Shown: positions 1 through 11,800 of the stretch, piece by piece | How the letters are laid out: every line of letters begins with the position of its first letter | Position numbering within the stretch: position 1 is the stretch's first letter | NCBI RefSeq assembly: GCF_007565055.1 | Contig: NC_044560.1 | Location: 86,929,295-86,993,294, forward strand | Origin: Rhinopithecus roxellana | Lineage: Eukaryota > Chordata > Mammalia > Primates > Cercopithecidae | Direction of reading: 5' to 3' | DNA: 64,000 nt | Program-made: the position numbers and the translations under genes | The notes under the pieces: model-generated | Told to the model about the DNA's origin: nothing | Database searches by the model: none | Seen by the model: the letters and a program-made list of their open reading frames with translations, nothing else

Positions 1-14
1 TGGTAAATAATATT

Positions 15-128
15 CTGTGCTGCAACTTATTGTTTACTGTGTTCCAGAACTATACCCAGTCCTTTAAGTGCTTTATTTAATCTTGAGACAACTCTGAGAT
101 TGTTACTATTATCCTCATTTAAAATATG
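15..128 (+). repeat. MIR fragment
   Basis: Ancient SINE pattern (tgttccagaac ... ttatcctcatttaaa). Lies in the AGO1 intron before the first visible exon. No coding exon is seen in 1-1218. Confidence 0.5.
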
Positions 129-129
129 A

Positions 130-649
130 AGGTCAGGCGCGGTGGCTCACTCCTGTAATCCCAGCACTTTGGGAGGCCAAGGTGGGTGGATCACCTGAGG
201 TCAGGAGTTCAAGACCAGCCTGGCCAACATGGCAAAACCCCATCTCTACTAAAAATACAAAATTAACCAGGCATGGTGGCATATGCCTGTAATCCCAGCT
301 ACTTGGAACGCTGAGGCAGGAGAATCGCTTGAACCTAGAAGGTGAAGGTTGCAGTGAGCCGAGATCGTGCCATTGCACAGCAGCCTGGGCAAGAAGAGCA
401 AAACTCTGTCTCAAAAATAAATACATACGTACATACATACATATATACATACATACATACAAGAATTAGCCAGGTGTGGTGGCGGGTACCTGTAATCCCA
501 GCTACTCGGGAGGCTAAGGAAGGAGAATTGTTTGAACCTGGGAGGCGGATGTCTCTGAGCCGAGATTGTGCCACTGCATTCCAGCCTGGGCGACAGAGCA
601 AGACTCCATCTCTTTTTTTTTTTCCATCCAAAAAAATAAATAAATAAAT
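130..649 (+). mobile_element. Composite Alu insertion: full Alu, TACA repeat, partial second Alu
   Basis: Full-length Alu 130-416, (TACA)n 417-461, then only the right part of another Alu 463-612 and an A-rich tail. The copy aaaatatga at 121-129 recurs at 650-658, flanking the whole composite. Confidence 0.8.
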
Positions 650-720
650 AAAATATGAGACCTGAGCCCAGATCTGGCGCTGGATCACAAGCTTTTAATC
701 ACAAAGTTGTTGAATTGCCT

Positions 721-1015
721 TTTTTTTTTTTTTTTTTCCTTTTTTTGAGACAGAGTCTCACTCTGTCACCCAGGCTGGGGTGCAGTGGCGTGATCTGGGC
801 TCACTGCAACCTCCGCCTCCTGGTTCAAGTGATTCTCGTTCCTCAGCCTCCTCAGTAGCTGGGATTACAGGCACACGCCACCATGCCTGGCTAATTTTTG
901 TATTTTTAGTAGAGATGGGTTGGCCAGGCTGGTCTTGAACTCCTGACCTCAAGTGATCTGCCTGCCTTGGCTCCTAAGGTGCTGGGATTACAGGCATGAG
1001 CCACCATGCCCGGCC
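721..1015 (-). mobile_element. Alu
   Basis: Full-length antisense Alu; target-site duplication tgaattgcctttt at 711 and 1016. Confidence 0.92.
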
Positions 1016-1218
1016 TGAATTGCCTTTTACTTTGCACATGAATATTTTCTAACTTACCTATCAAGTGAAACTCAAGAGGAGAATACATGTATGCACAAAG
1101 GATTTTGCAGTTCCCTTTCCCATGTCTGACAGCCAAGGTATCTTTCCTTATTATGGGGCTCTGGGTACAGGATGGACTGTACTCAAGCCAGAGCTACCTG
1201 TCCTTCTCATTTCCTCAG

Positions 1219-1338
1219 GTCTGTAACATTGTGGCTGGGCAGCGCTGTATTAAAAAGCTGACCGACAACCAGACTTCGACCATGATAAAGGCCACAGCTA
1301 GATCCGCTCCAGACAGACAGGAGGAGATCAGTCGCCTG
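1219..1338 (+). CDS. AGO1: AGO1 exon (residues 341-380), end of PAZ
   Basis: Forty codons beginning VCNIVAGQRCIKKLTDNQ, phase 0 at both ends, acceptor TTCCTCAG. The segment finishes the PAZ fold that holds the guide 3' end and enters linker L2. The donor reads GTCAGT, a weaker-than-usual +3 base. By the 19-exon layout of mammalian AGO1 this would be exon 9; no earlier coding exon is visible in 1-1218. Confidence 0.96.
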
Positions 1339-2742
1339 GTCAGTGGGCCTACTCATTTGCTCAGTCATTGGGGCCATTGGTAGCATAAATGTTGTAATGC
1401 CCCAGCAGGACCTTCCTTTAGGAAAACCCAAGTCTAGATTTGTTGCCTAGGACTCTATAAGGCTGCTCTTCCTTCTTACCATATAGCTACTTCGCTTTCT
1501 ATCTCTTTTTCTCTCCTGTATTACTTTGCTGGGTTATCCTGTCACTTCCCTCATCTTCCACTTTCCTTCTTTTTTTAGGACTATTCTGTACCAACCCCAG
1601 CTTCTCCTTAGGGTTCTCTCCTTGATACCCAGAGGGTGAGCAGTATTGCCAAGTTCCTGCTCTCCTGAGATTGCTCTCTTTTGTCCTGCAGATGAAGAAT
1701 GCCAGCTACAACTTAGATCCCTATATCCAGGAATTTGGGATCAAAGTGAAGGATGACATGACGGAGGTGACAGGGCGAGTGCTGCCGGCGCCCATCTTGC
1801 AGTACGGCGGCCGGGTGAGCAGGGTCAGGGCCAGACAACATCTCAGGGTATATGGGGGTGGTTGGTTTGTATAGCCAGGGGCTTTTGCTCCCCTACCCAC
1901 CTGACTCTACTGAGGCTCACCTGGGCGCCCCTCTGCCTATCCCCAGAACCGGGCCATTGCCACACCCAATCAGGGTGTCTGGGACATGCGGGGGAAACAG
2001 TTCTACAATGGGATTGAGATCAAAGTCTGGGCCATCGCCTGCTTCGCACCCCAAAAACAGTGTCGAGAAGAGGTGCTCAAGTAAGGAGGGTTCGGTGTAG
2101 GGGTGGAAGGGTGGGAAAGACCCTGGAGCTGCCTGCCTTCCTGTAGTTCACAGGGGCCGATACTGATCAGTAATGTGTTCTGTCTTGACTCTGCCTGCAT
2201 TGTGCTTTCTGGCTCAAACTTCTACCAATTCCTTTTCTATCGATCTGTGGTCAGGGGAAGTTAATAAGGAGCCATATCTATGTCAAAGATGATGATTTTA
2301 GGTCATGAATCTCCTAAGAGAGGCCTGAATTATTTTATTGTTATAATTATCATTGGTAATAAATAGTAGTAGTGATGACTGTAATGTTTACGCCAAAATT
2401 GTACTTAAGTACCTAATTTTTATTCTCTCATTTCATCTTTACAGTGAGTAGGTGGTCATATGTCCATTTTCAGGAGACTGAGGCTCAAAAGAGGTTAAGT
2501 AACTTGTCCAAAGCTTGCACATCATCAGGAAAGTGTCAGAGTTGGAAGCAAATCAGATCTGAGCTTCAAAACTTGTGTTCCTAATTGGAAACAAAATAGA
2601 GCAGCTTGTTTAGCTGGTTGTCAGGGCCTCTGTGCCACCGTAGCTGGGAGTAGATGGCACCAATGAGGAAAGTGTTGTAGCCAAATGATCTAAAGAAACC
2701 AGGCAGTAATGGCTTGAGAAGTCAACAACTCCTCCCCTGGAG

Positions 2743-2788
<46 letters not shown>

Positions 2789-5700
2789 AGATAGAGTCTC
2801 ACTCTGTAGCCCAGGCTGGAGTGTAGTGGCATGATCTTGGCTCACTGCAAGCTCCATCTCCCGGATTCACGCCATTCTCCTGCCTCAGCCTCCCGAGTAG
2901 CTGGGACTACAGGCGCCCGCCACCATGCCTGGCTAATTTTTTGTATTTTTAGTAGAGATGAAGTTTCAGTGTGTTAGCCAGGATGGTCTCGATCTCCTGG
3001 CCTTGTGATCTGCCTGCTTTGGCCTCCCAAAGTGCTGGGATTACAGGCATGAGCCACCATGCCCGGCCCTTTTTTTGTTTTTTTGTTTGTTTGTTTGTTT
3101 GTTTTATTGAGATAGGTTTAAAATGCCGCAAAACTCACAGTTGTTTCCTACATACAGCATACAGTTAGTTGGTTATTGCCATGTTTTGAAGTGGTTGCTT
3201 CTCATAGTCTCTGGATCTGGAGTGGGATCAGCACACTCTAGGGATGAGGAAGAGTTGATGGAGCCGATCATTTTGGCTAGACAAGGGTAGTGGGGAAGTA
3301 TGCCGTGATGAATTCAGCTGACCTTGGAGTCATATGAGAATTCGTTCTTAGCTGGGGTACAGTGGTGCGTGCCTGTAATCCTGGCTACTCAGAAGGCTGA
3401 GGCAGGAGGATCACTTCAGCCCAGGAGTTTGCTGGGCAATATAGATTCTATAAGTTCTAGGTCGGGCACAGTGGCTCCTGTCTGTAAACCCAGCAGTTTG
3501 GGAGGCTGAGGTGGGCAGATCACGAAGTCAGTAGTTTGAGACCAGTCTGGCCAATATGGTGAAACTCTGTCTCTACTAAAAATACAAAAATTAGCCAGGC
3601 GTAGTGGCGCGTGCCTGTAGTCCCAGCTACTCAGGAGGCTGAGGCAGGAGAATCGCTTGAACCCGGGAGGCGGAGGTTGCAGTGAGCTAAGGTTGTGCCA
3701 CTGCACTCCAACCTGGTGACAGAGCGAGACTCAGTCTCAAAGGAAAAAAAAAAAGTTCTAACAGCTCCTGATGGATCTGGGGACTATGGGACCTGCCCTT
3801 GCTCTTCTTCCCTTACCCCTCACACCTACACAAACAACCATCATAATTGTGGTTCCTTACAAATGGGTTCTTGTCTCCTTTCCTGAGTTCTTTTTTTTTT
3901 TTTTTTTTTGAAACGGAGTCTTGCCCTGTAGCCCAGGTGCAGTGGCACGAGCTCGGCTTGCTGCAAGCTCCGCCTCCTGTGTTCATGCCAGACTCCTGCC
4001 TCAGCCTCCTGAGCAGCTGGGACCACAGGCACCCGCCGCCACGCCCAGCCAATTTTTTGTGTTTTTAATAGAGACGGGGTTTCACCATGTTAGCCAAGAT
4101 GGTCTTGATCTCCTGACCTCATGATCTGCCCGCCTCGGCCTCCCAGAGTTCTGGGATTACAGGTGTGAGCCACTGCACCTGGCCTTTTTCTGAGTTCTTT
4201 AGCCCCTATTTAAGCCAGCCTGCTTGGCAGTATTGGAAAGGCTCCCAGCTTTTTGCCTTTGTGCCATAGTCACTTCATTGTGGTTCTATTCTCTGTGTGC
4301 TTTTGTGTTTCTCCCATGTCCTTCCCTTGTCCATTTCTTTTGGGATAATCTATTGTTTTGGTCATTTTGGGGTATGGGCACCAGCACTGCCTCCTGTTTC
4401 ATGCGGTTCTCCTGCTTCAGCCTCCTGAGTAGCTGGGATTACAGGCACTCACCACCATGCCCAGCTAGGTTTTTTTGTGTTTTTAGTAGAGACAGGGTTT
4501 CATCAGGTTGGCCAGGCTGGTCTCAAAGTCCTGACCTCAAACTTGGAAGAGTTTATCAGGCATTCCCTACCCCCAGTGACACCTAGTTGTAAGGGGTAAG
4601 AATGTGGCTTTTTCATGTGGGTCATTAGTAGCCAGTTAAATCTGTGGTTCTGACTGGGCTAACGGTAAAGATTTCCAAGTCATCTATGGCAGTGGCTGAG
4701 ATTGTTCAGTGAGAATGTACATAGTAAGTAGAGATTGAAGGTATAACTTAGAGGAACTGGAAAATAAACAGAGCAAAGTCCCTAAGTGTGTATGAGGTGA
4801 TGGGATCCAGAGCACTGAGAAAGGGCATCCTTTCCACTGAGAAAGTGGGAGAAGACATGAAGGTGCTATGGGGTTCGACAAACTAGTAGTTGGGGGATGA
4901 TGGATGATAGAGTTCTAGATGCAACCCTCAATTTTTTTCTGGCTAAAGAGGCCCTATTACTTTAGCTATATCACCTTTAAGATGGGATTTTAGGACCTTC
5001 CTCATCTTAAACATCTCACAATAGTTTGTGGCCCCCAGCACTGGACACAGTATTCCAAGTGTAGTCTGGTAGTAGAGAAAAGATTGGAAATACGTCTTTC
5101 CTTGAAGTTGAGACCTACTATTCATGAAATCCGGTAACATACTGGCTTTTTAATAGCTACATTGCAGTTATATACAGGGCAGAGAAATGGAAAACATACT
5201 ACTAATGGTCAAAGCCCTGGCTGTTATTTACATGAAACAGTGGTTAGGTCATGTTTTTTTATTCAAACATTCATTTTGAAAAAAATTTTTTAAGATAAAT
5301 ATAGAGAATAACATGTATCCATCCAGTTTTGTCATATTTACTTTATCCTTTTTTAAATGTAAATATTACAAGTAAATTTGATGTTCCTTCATGTCCTCCA
5401 CCCTAGTCCCATTCCTCCCTTCTTTTTTTTGACAGAGTCTCACTCTTGCCCAGGCTGGAGTGCAGTGGCACAATCTTGGCTCACTACAGCCTCTGCCTCC
5501 TGTTTCATGCGGTTCTCCTGCTTCAGCCTCCTAAGTAGCTGGGATTACAGGCACTCACCACCATGCCCAGCTAGGTTTTTTTGTGTTTTTAGTAGAGACA
5601 GGGTTTCATCAGGTTGGCCAGGCTGGTCTCAAAGTCCTGACCTCAAGTAATCTGCCCACCCTGGCCTCCCAAAGTGCTGAGATTACAGGTGTGAGCCACT

Positions 5701-8700
5701 GTGCCGGCCCCATTCCTCCCTTCTGATGAAGCCACTGTTATGAATTATTGTAACTATCCTATTCAATTTATATACCTATATATAAATGATTTTAAATTTT
5801 GCATAATAGTATTTACTGTATTTACTTTTCTTGTGTGTTTTTACTAAATATGTGAAAAAATACTTTCTCACAAAACTATCACATTGCTATTTATATGCTA
5901 TATAATAATATCTCGTAAACAGCTGCTTCCATTGTCGTCTTGTACATTGTTTTTAAATTTAAATGGAAGATTATCACAAATTAAATTTCCTGCTGCTTAT
6001 TTCAGTTTTTGAGTATCTTTATGTAGCTTGATTTTTTTACTCTACTGCATGTGTGTCCTCTCTTCCAACTTTGTCTTCCTCCCCAGGGTAAAGCCCTAAA
6101 GCCAAAGGAAGGAAGCTTAATAATTGGCTCTTAGGTTTCAAAGAACCAGTTGGGAAGGAGGGAACTCATTTTTACTGAGCATCTCCTGTGCTCCCATCAC
6201 TGTTGGAACCTCATTTGCTTTGAGCAGAAAGGCCTTACACATGGGCATCTGCCTATTTCTTTGGACATGTAATGGAGCACAGGAATCATCTGCTTGAGTG
6301 GGGCAAGGTGGGAACCCTGAGAATTCCCATAGGTCCCTTTTCTGGGCTTCCTCATCTCCTTGCTTGTACTATCGAACACTTAGTAAGTACTCTCTTACCT
6401 TACTCAACTATAAATGTATTTTTTACATTAGCTATTATTGTGTATCATTCATGTTAGAATCTCAGTGTTAGCTGGGTGCAGTGGCTCATGCCTGTAATTC
6501 CAGCACTTTGGGAGGCTGAGGTGGGAGGATCATTTGAGTCCAGGAACTTGAGACCAGCCTGGGCAACATAGTGAGATCCCATCTCTACCAAAAAGAAAAA
6601 AAGTTAGCCAGGCGTAGTGGCATGCCTCTAGTCCTATCTACTCAGGAGGCTGAGATGGGATGACTGTTTTAGCCTGGCAGCTCGAGGCTTGAGTGAGCCC
6701 AGATTGTGCCATTGTACTCCATCCTGGATGACAGAGCACCCTGTCTCAAGAAAAAAACCAAAAAACCAATCTCTCAGTGCCTCTTACAGTGCTAAACACC
6801 TAAGATGGATGGATTTTTGTCAGAAGAATTCAAGTGAGACTCACTGCCTCCTTTGTGACCATGCATGTGTACAGGAACTTCACAGACCAGCTGCGGAAGA
6901 TTTCCAAGGATGCGGGGATGCCTATCCAGGGTCAGCCTTGTTTCTGCAAATATGCCCAGGGGGCAGACAGCGTGGAGCCTATGTTCCGGCATCTCAAGAA
7001 CACCTACTCAGGGCTGCAGCTCATTATTGTCATCCTGCCAGGGAAGACGCCAGTGTATGGTACAGTTCTCTTGGGACAGTGATAATGGTGATAGGACTCT
7101 TCTCAGCGTAGCTCCCTGGGGTCTCATGGGAAGGACTCAGTCTAGAGTCTTGGCTTTGACCAGAGCTGTTACTTAATGTCAGTGCTCCTCTTATAGGAGA
7201 AATAGCATGCCTGAGCCATTGAGTTATCCCAGATCCTAATTGTCTGCACACACTCCTTCCCAGCAACATTTACTGGGGTCCTTTGTGTGCTGGTCCTTAT
7301 GCCAGGCTAAGCTGGGCCAGGTACAGAGATGGGTTGGTCTAGATTCCTGTCCTTAGGAGCGCGTTGTTTATCTGGACATCGTGCAGCACAACCAAGCAGA
7401 ATAGGTGGTCCTGTTAGTATCGTGTTGCCTGGTAATTACTTGGACTTTTTGAGAGACTTGCTATCTCTCCTCTTTTCCTCTCATTTTTTAGAATAAGAAT
7501 GACTATATAAATTTCTGTCACAGCACTTTTCTTTTATGCCATTTTCCATCTCCATCTCTCCTGCTTCAAAGGAATAAGAGTTTCTCTTACCTTGTTCAAC
7601 TCCTCTGTGTTCTCTTTCCCAACCCATCCTGCTACCTTTGGGACTTCATACCTTTCAACCCTCAAATATATTCAGATACCCCATCCTAATGCACATTACC
7701 ACAGATTTGCCATCTCTTTTAGCTTTTGTCTTCCTGTTTCCTTCATTAAACTTTTTGAGGCCTGGTACAGTGGTTCACACCTGTAATCCTAGCACTTTGG
7801 AATGCCAAGGTGGGAGGATCGCTTGTGCCCAGGAATTCAAGGCCAGTCTGGGCAACAAAGCAAGACCTCATCTCTACGAAAAAATAAAGTTAGCCAGTCA
7901 TGTTGTGCACCTGTGGTCCCAGCTACTTGGGTGTCTGAGGCTAGAGGATTTCTTGAACCCAAGAGGTTGAGGCTGCAGTGAGCCGCAATTGTGCCACTGT
8001 ACTTCAGCTTGGGTAATGTAGTGATGAGACCTTGTCTCAAAACAAAGCAAAAAAATCCTTTTTGAATGAGTTCTCTATATTTTCTATGTCTCTTTCAGCC
8101 ATCTTGCCTTCTGTCTACCTTTCTCCTAAATCTCTGCACAGGGTTGCCAATGACTTTTCTCAGTTGTCCTCTTGACTTCTGGATATTTTCTTCTATCTCT
8201 CCTTACTTATTTTTGTCATTACCAGGAATCCTTGGTGTTCTACAGGTTCCTGTTGTCTGCCTTCTCATTCTGCCTTTACATTTTATTAAAATTCCCATTC
8301 ATTTCAGTTGCTTCAATCATCACCTATTATTATATGTGATTAAAATCTTGATTCAACCCTTGAACCCTCTGCAACTTCTGTCTGTCCCTTTGGCCTCTCT
8401 GCCTTTCTTCTTCAAGAGTTTATTGATCACCTATTATGTATGGAACACTGTGCAAGATCTGGATATATTGATGAATAAAACAGATGTAGTGGGCCGGGCG
8501 CGGTGGCTCAAGCCTGTAATCCCAGCACTTTGGGAGGCCGAGACGGGCGGATCACGAGCTCAGGAGATCGAGACCATCCTGGCTAACACGGTGAAACCCC
8601 GTCTCTACTAAAAAATACAGAAAACTAGCCGGGCGAGGTGGCGGGCGCCTGTAGTCCAGCTACTCGGGAGGCTGAGGCAGGAGAATGGCGTAAACCCGGG

Positions 8701-8771
8701 AGGCGGAGCTTGCAGTGAGCTGAGATCCGGCCACTGCACTCCAGCCTGGGCGACAGAGCGAGACTCCGTCT

Positions 8772-8821
<50 letters not shown>

Positions 8822-11800
8822 AGATGTAGTGTCTGCTCTTAGAAAGTGTTTTATTGGACCATCTCTTCAGTAGTTTGTCCTCTCTATAAACCCTTGTCTT
8901 CCCTACTGTATTTGACATCACAGTTCCTTCTAAGTACCTTCATTCAAACTTTGGAGACAGTCTGTCCTTTTGCCTCATCTTCATTGTTCTTCTTCACATT
9001 TTTCTCAAGATAATACACCCTGCTCTTGATCCACACTTCTCAACGGAGTTCTAACCTTCCTTTTTTTCTTTCTTTCTTTTTTTTTTGAGACAGAGTCTTG
9101 CTCTGTTGCCCAGGCTGAAGTGCAGTGGTGCCATCTCAGCTCACCGCAACCTCCGCCTCCCGGGTTCAAGTGATTCTCGTGCCTCATCCTCAAAAGTAGC
9201 TGGGATTACAGGTGCGCACTACCACGCCTGGCTAATTTTTGTATTTTTAGTACAGATGGGGTTTCGCCATGTTGGCCAGGCTGGTCTCGAACTCCTGACC
9301 TCAAGTGATCTGCCCGCCTCGGCCTCCCAAAGTGCTGGGATAACAGGCATGAGCCACCATGCCCTGCCTGAAGACTTTCTTGAATGGGTTCCAAGTAAGA
9401 CTTTTTGTGACTCTACTATCAAAAATACCTTCATTGGTTACTATTAATTACTGCATAAAGGGTTTTAATGGACCTGATCTTAGTTTAATGTTTTCAGCTT
9501 TATCTTGCACTGTTCGCTTGCCACTCATGCTGGAATGATTGCTGGTTCTGGAATTGTTGAAGAGAGCTGAATTTGAATTTAATCCTGGCTATACCAGTCA
9601 ACTGGCTTGGACACATTACCTAACCGTTCTGAGCATCATGAATTAATTATATAAAAAGCAGAATCTAGCACAGTGCCTGGCATGTAGCTGACACTCTGAG
9701 TGCTCATTTCTTGTCTGTGGTTTTCAATCTCTGGTTTTGTTCACGTCATTTGCCTTTGCTTGGAATATCTGTATCCTCTTCTTCTTGTCCCACACCTTGC
9801 CCTTAAAATTCTCTCCGTCCTTTAATACCCAGTTTAAATACTACTTATTTTTTATTCTTGATATTTCACCTGGAGAGTGAACTTGTCTCTTTCTGGATTC
9901 CTCTAGTTTATCAGACCACTGATCAGTTACTACCTTACTTGATACTTTGTTGTGGAGTGGATCTGATTCTGCTCTGAAATCTTTCCTCTCTATATACACA
10001 CCTAAGGTAGTGCCTTTTGCTGATATGATACTCAGTAATTAACTTATGGAGAGAAGTTGTTTGATCTTCAGTCCTTGTCTTTCTTGGGCCCTTGTATGGA
10101 TGATAAGGATGCTTTTTAGGAGAAATTCCTTGAGAAAGTATTCATGTTTCTGATTTCCCTCCATTAAAGGGAGAATCCAGTGTTTTGGCTTGGGAATGGT
10201 ACAGCATGCTTGGGAAAGGTAGTACTTACTCAGAATTTTCCCTTTCCTGGGCTCAATTATGTTACACTTCTCTCTAGCCTCAGATATTTTATTGGGACCT
10301 CGAGTTTCTTTCATTTACATGCAGTTCCTTGATTATACCACCTGGACAATCTGACTGGTACTCTTTTCTGCTGGCTTAATTCTGAGGCAATGGAGTCATT
10401 TGCCTAGGAACTAAGCCAGCAGAAAAGAGCAGCAGTCAGACTCTTCTGAAGACCCTTCACCATCCCTCCTGGGAGGCTGGGTAAAATGGCATCCTCCTTG
10501 TGATGGTCAAAGCAAGGTCCCATTGGCATTTGGTTGCCCTGAGAGTGTAGAAGGACAGTGTCACATTTGCCCTGTTCTGATCAGGTAGTATACCTATCGT
10601 GTCTTTAGTATATTTAATTGCTTCCTCTACACTAAAAAAAACTGATTTTTTTTTTTTTTTTTTTTTTTTTTGAGACAGAGTCTCGCTCTGTCGCCCAGGC
10701 TGGAGTGCAGTGGCCGGATCTCAGCTCACTGCAAGCTCCGCCTCCCGGGTTTAAGCCATTCTCCTGCCTCAGCCTCCCGAGTAGCTGGGGCTACAGGCGC
10801 CCGCCACCTCGCCTGGCTAGTTTTTTGTGTTTTTTAGTAGAGACGGGGTTTCACCGTGTTAGCCAGGAGGGTCTCGATCTCCTGACCTCGTGATCCGCCC
10901 GTCTCGGCCTCCCAAAGTGCTGGGATTACAGGCTTGAGCCACCGCGCCCGGCCAAAAAACTGATTTTTTTTAATGTAAACTTTTTATTAAATTGTATATA
11001 TAGAAATCTTACATGTTCAGCTTAGTGATATTTCATAAAGTGTCACAACAGTGTAACCAGCACCCAGTTCAGCAGCAGAACCTTACCACAGCCCCAGTCA
11101 CTACGACCTCCTACCAGTGGTAACCACTATTCTGGCTTCTAATACCATAGGTTAGTTTTGCCTATATTTAAACTTTATATAAATAGAATCATATAGTATA
11201 TACTTGTTTTGTGTCTCACTTCTTTCATGCAACATAAAGTTGTGGTTTGTTATAGTTTTTCCATCATATGAATATAACACAATTTCCATCTATTTATCCA
11301 TTCTGTTAATGCACATATTTGGATTGTTTCCAGTTTTTGACTATTGAAAATAATGCTTCAGGCTGGGTGCAGTGACTCATACCTGTAATCCTAGCACTTT
11401 GGGAGGCCGAGGCAAGTGAATCACCTGAGGTGAGGAGTTTGATACAAGTCTGGCCAACATGGTGAAGCCCTGTCTCTACTAAAAATACAAAACATGAACT
11501 GGGTGTGGTGGCGAGTGCCTATAATCCCAGCTCCTCGGGAGGCTGAGGCAGGAGAATTGCTTGAACCCAGGAGGTGGAGATTGCAGTGAGCTGAGATCAT
11601 GCCACTGTACTCCAGCCTGAGCAACAGAGGAAGACTCTGTCTCAAAAAAAAAAAATAATAATAATGATAATAATAATAATGCTTCAGTGAACACTCTTCT
11701 ATGTGTCCTTTGAACATATATAACCATTTTTTCTTGAGAGTGTATCCAGGAGTGGATTTTAAGTATACCAGTTTATCCTTTCACCAGCAGTGTATGAGAG

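Larger units (their letters stand above)
2081..6874 (+). other. AGO1 intron (4.8 kb) of old repeats and Alus
   Basis: GT-AG intron. Contains a MIR (2385-2585), seven Alu pieces and otherwise unique A/T-rich DNA (4560-5400, 5730-6460) in which I see no gene. Confidence 0.85.

Noticed and set aside
1..1218. Search for the preceding AGO1 exon (end of PAZ start)
   Set aside because: The segment is MIR and Alu sequence plus about 200 unique bases without AGO homology; the exon must lie upstream.
8066..8611. 181-codon open frame
   Set aside because: Spans L2-like sequence and runs into AluYR; no protein family recognised.
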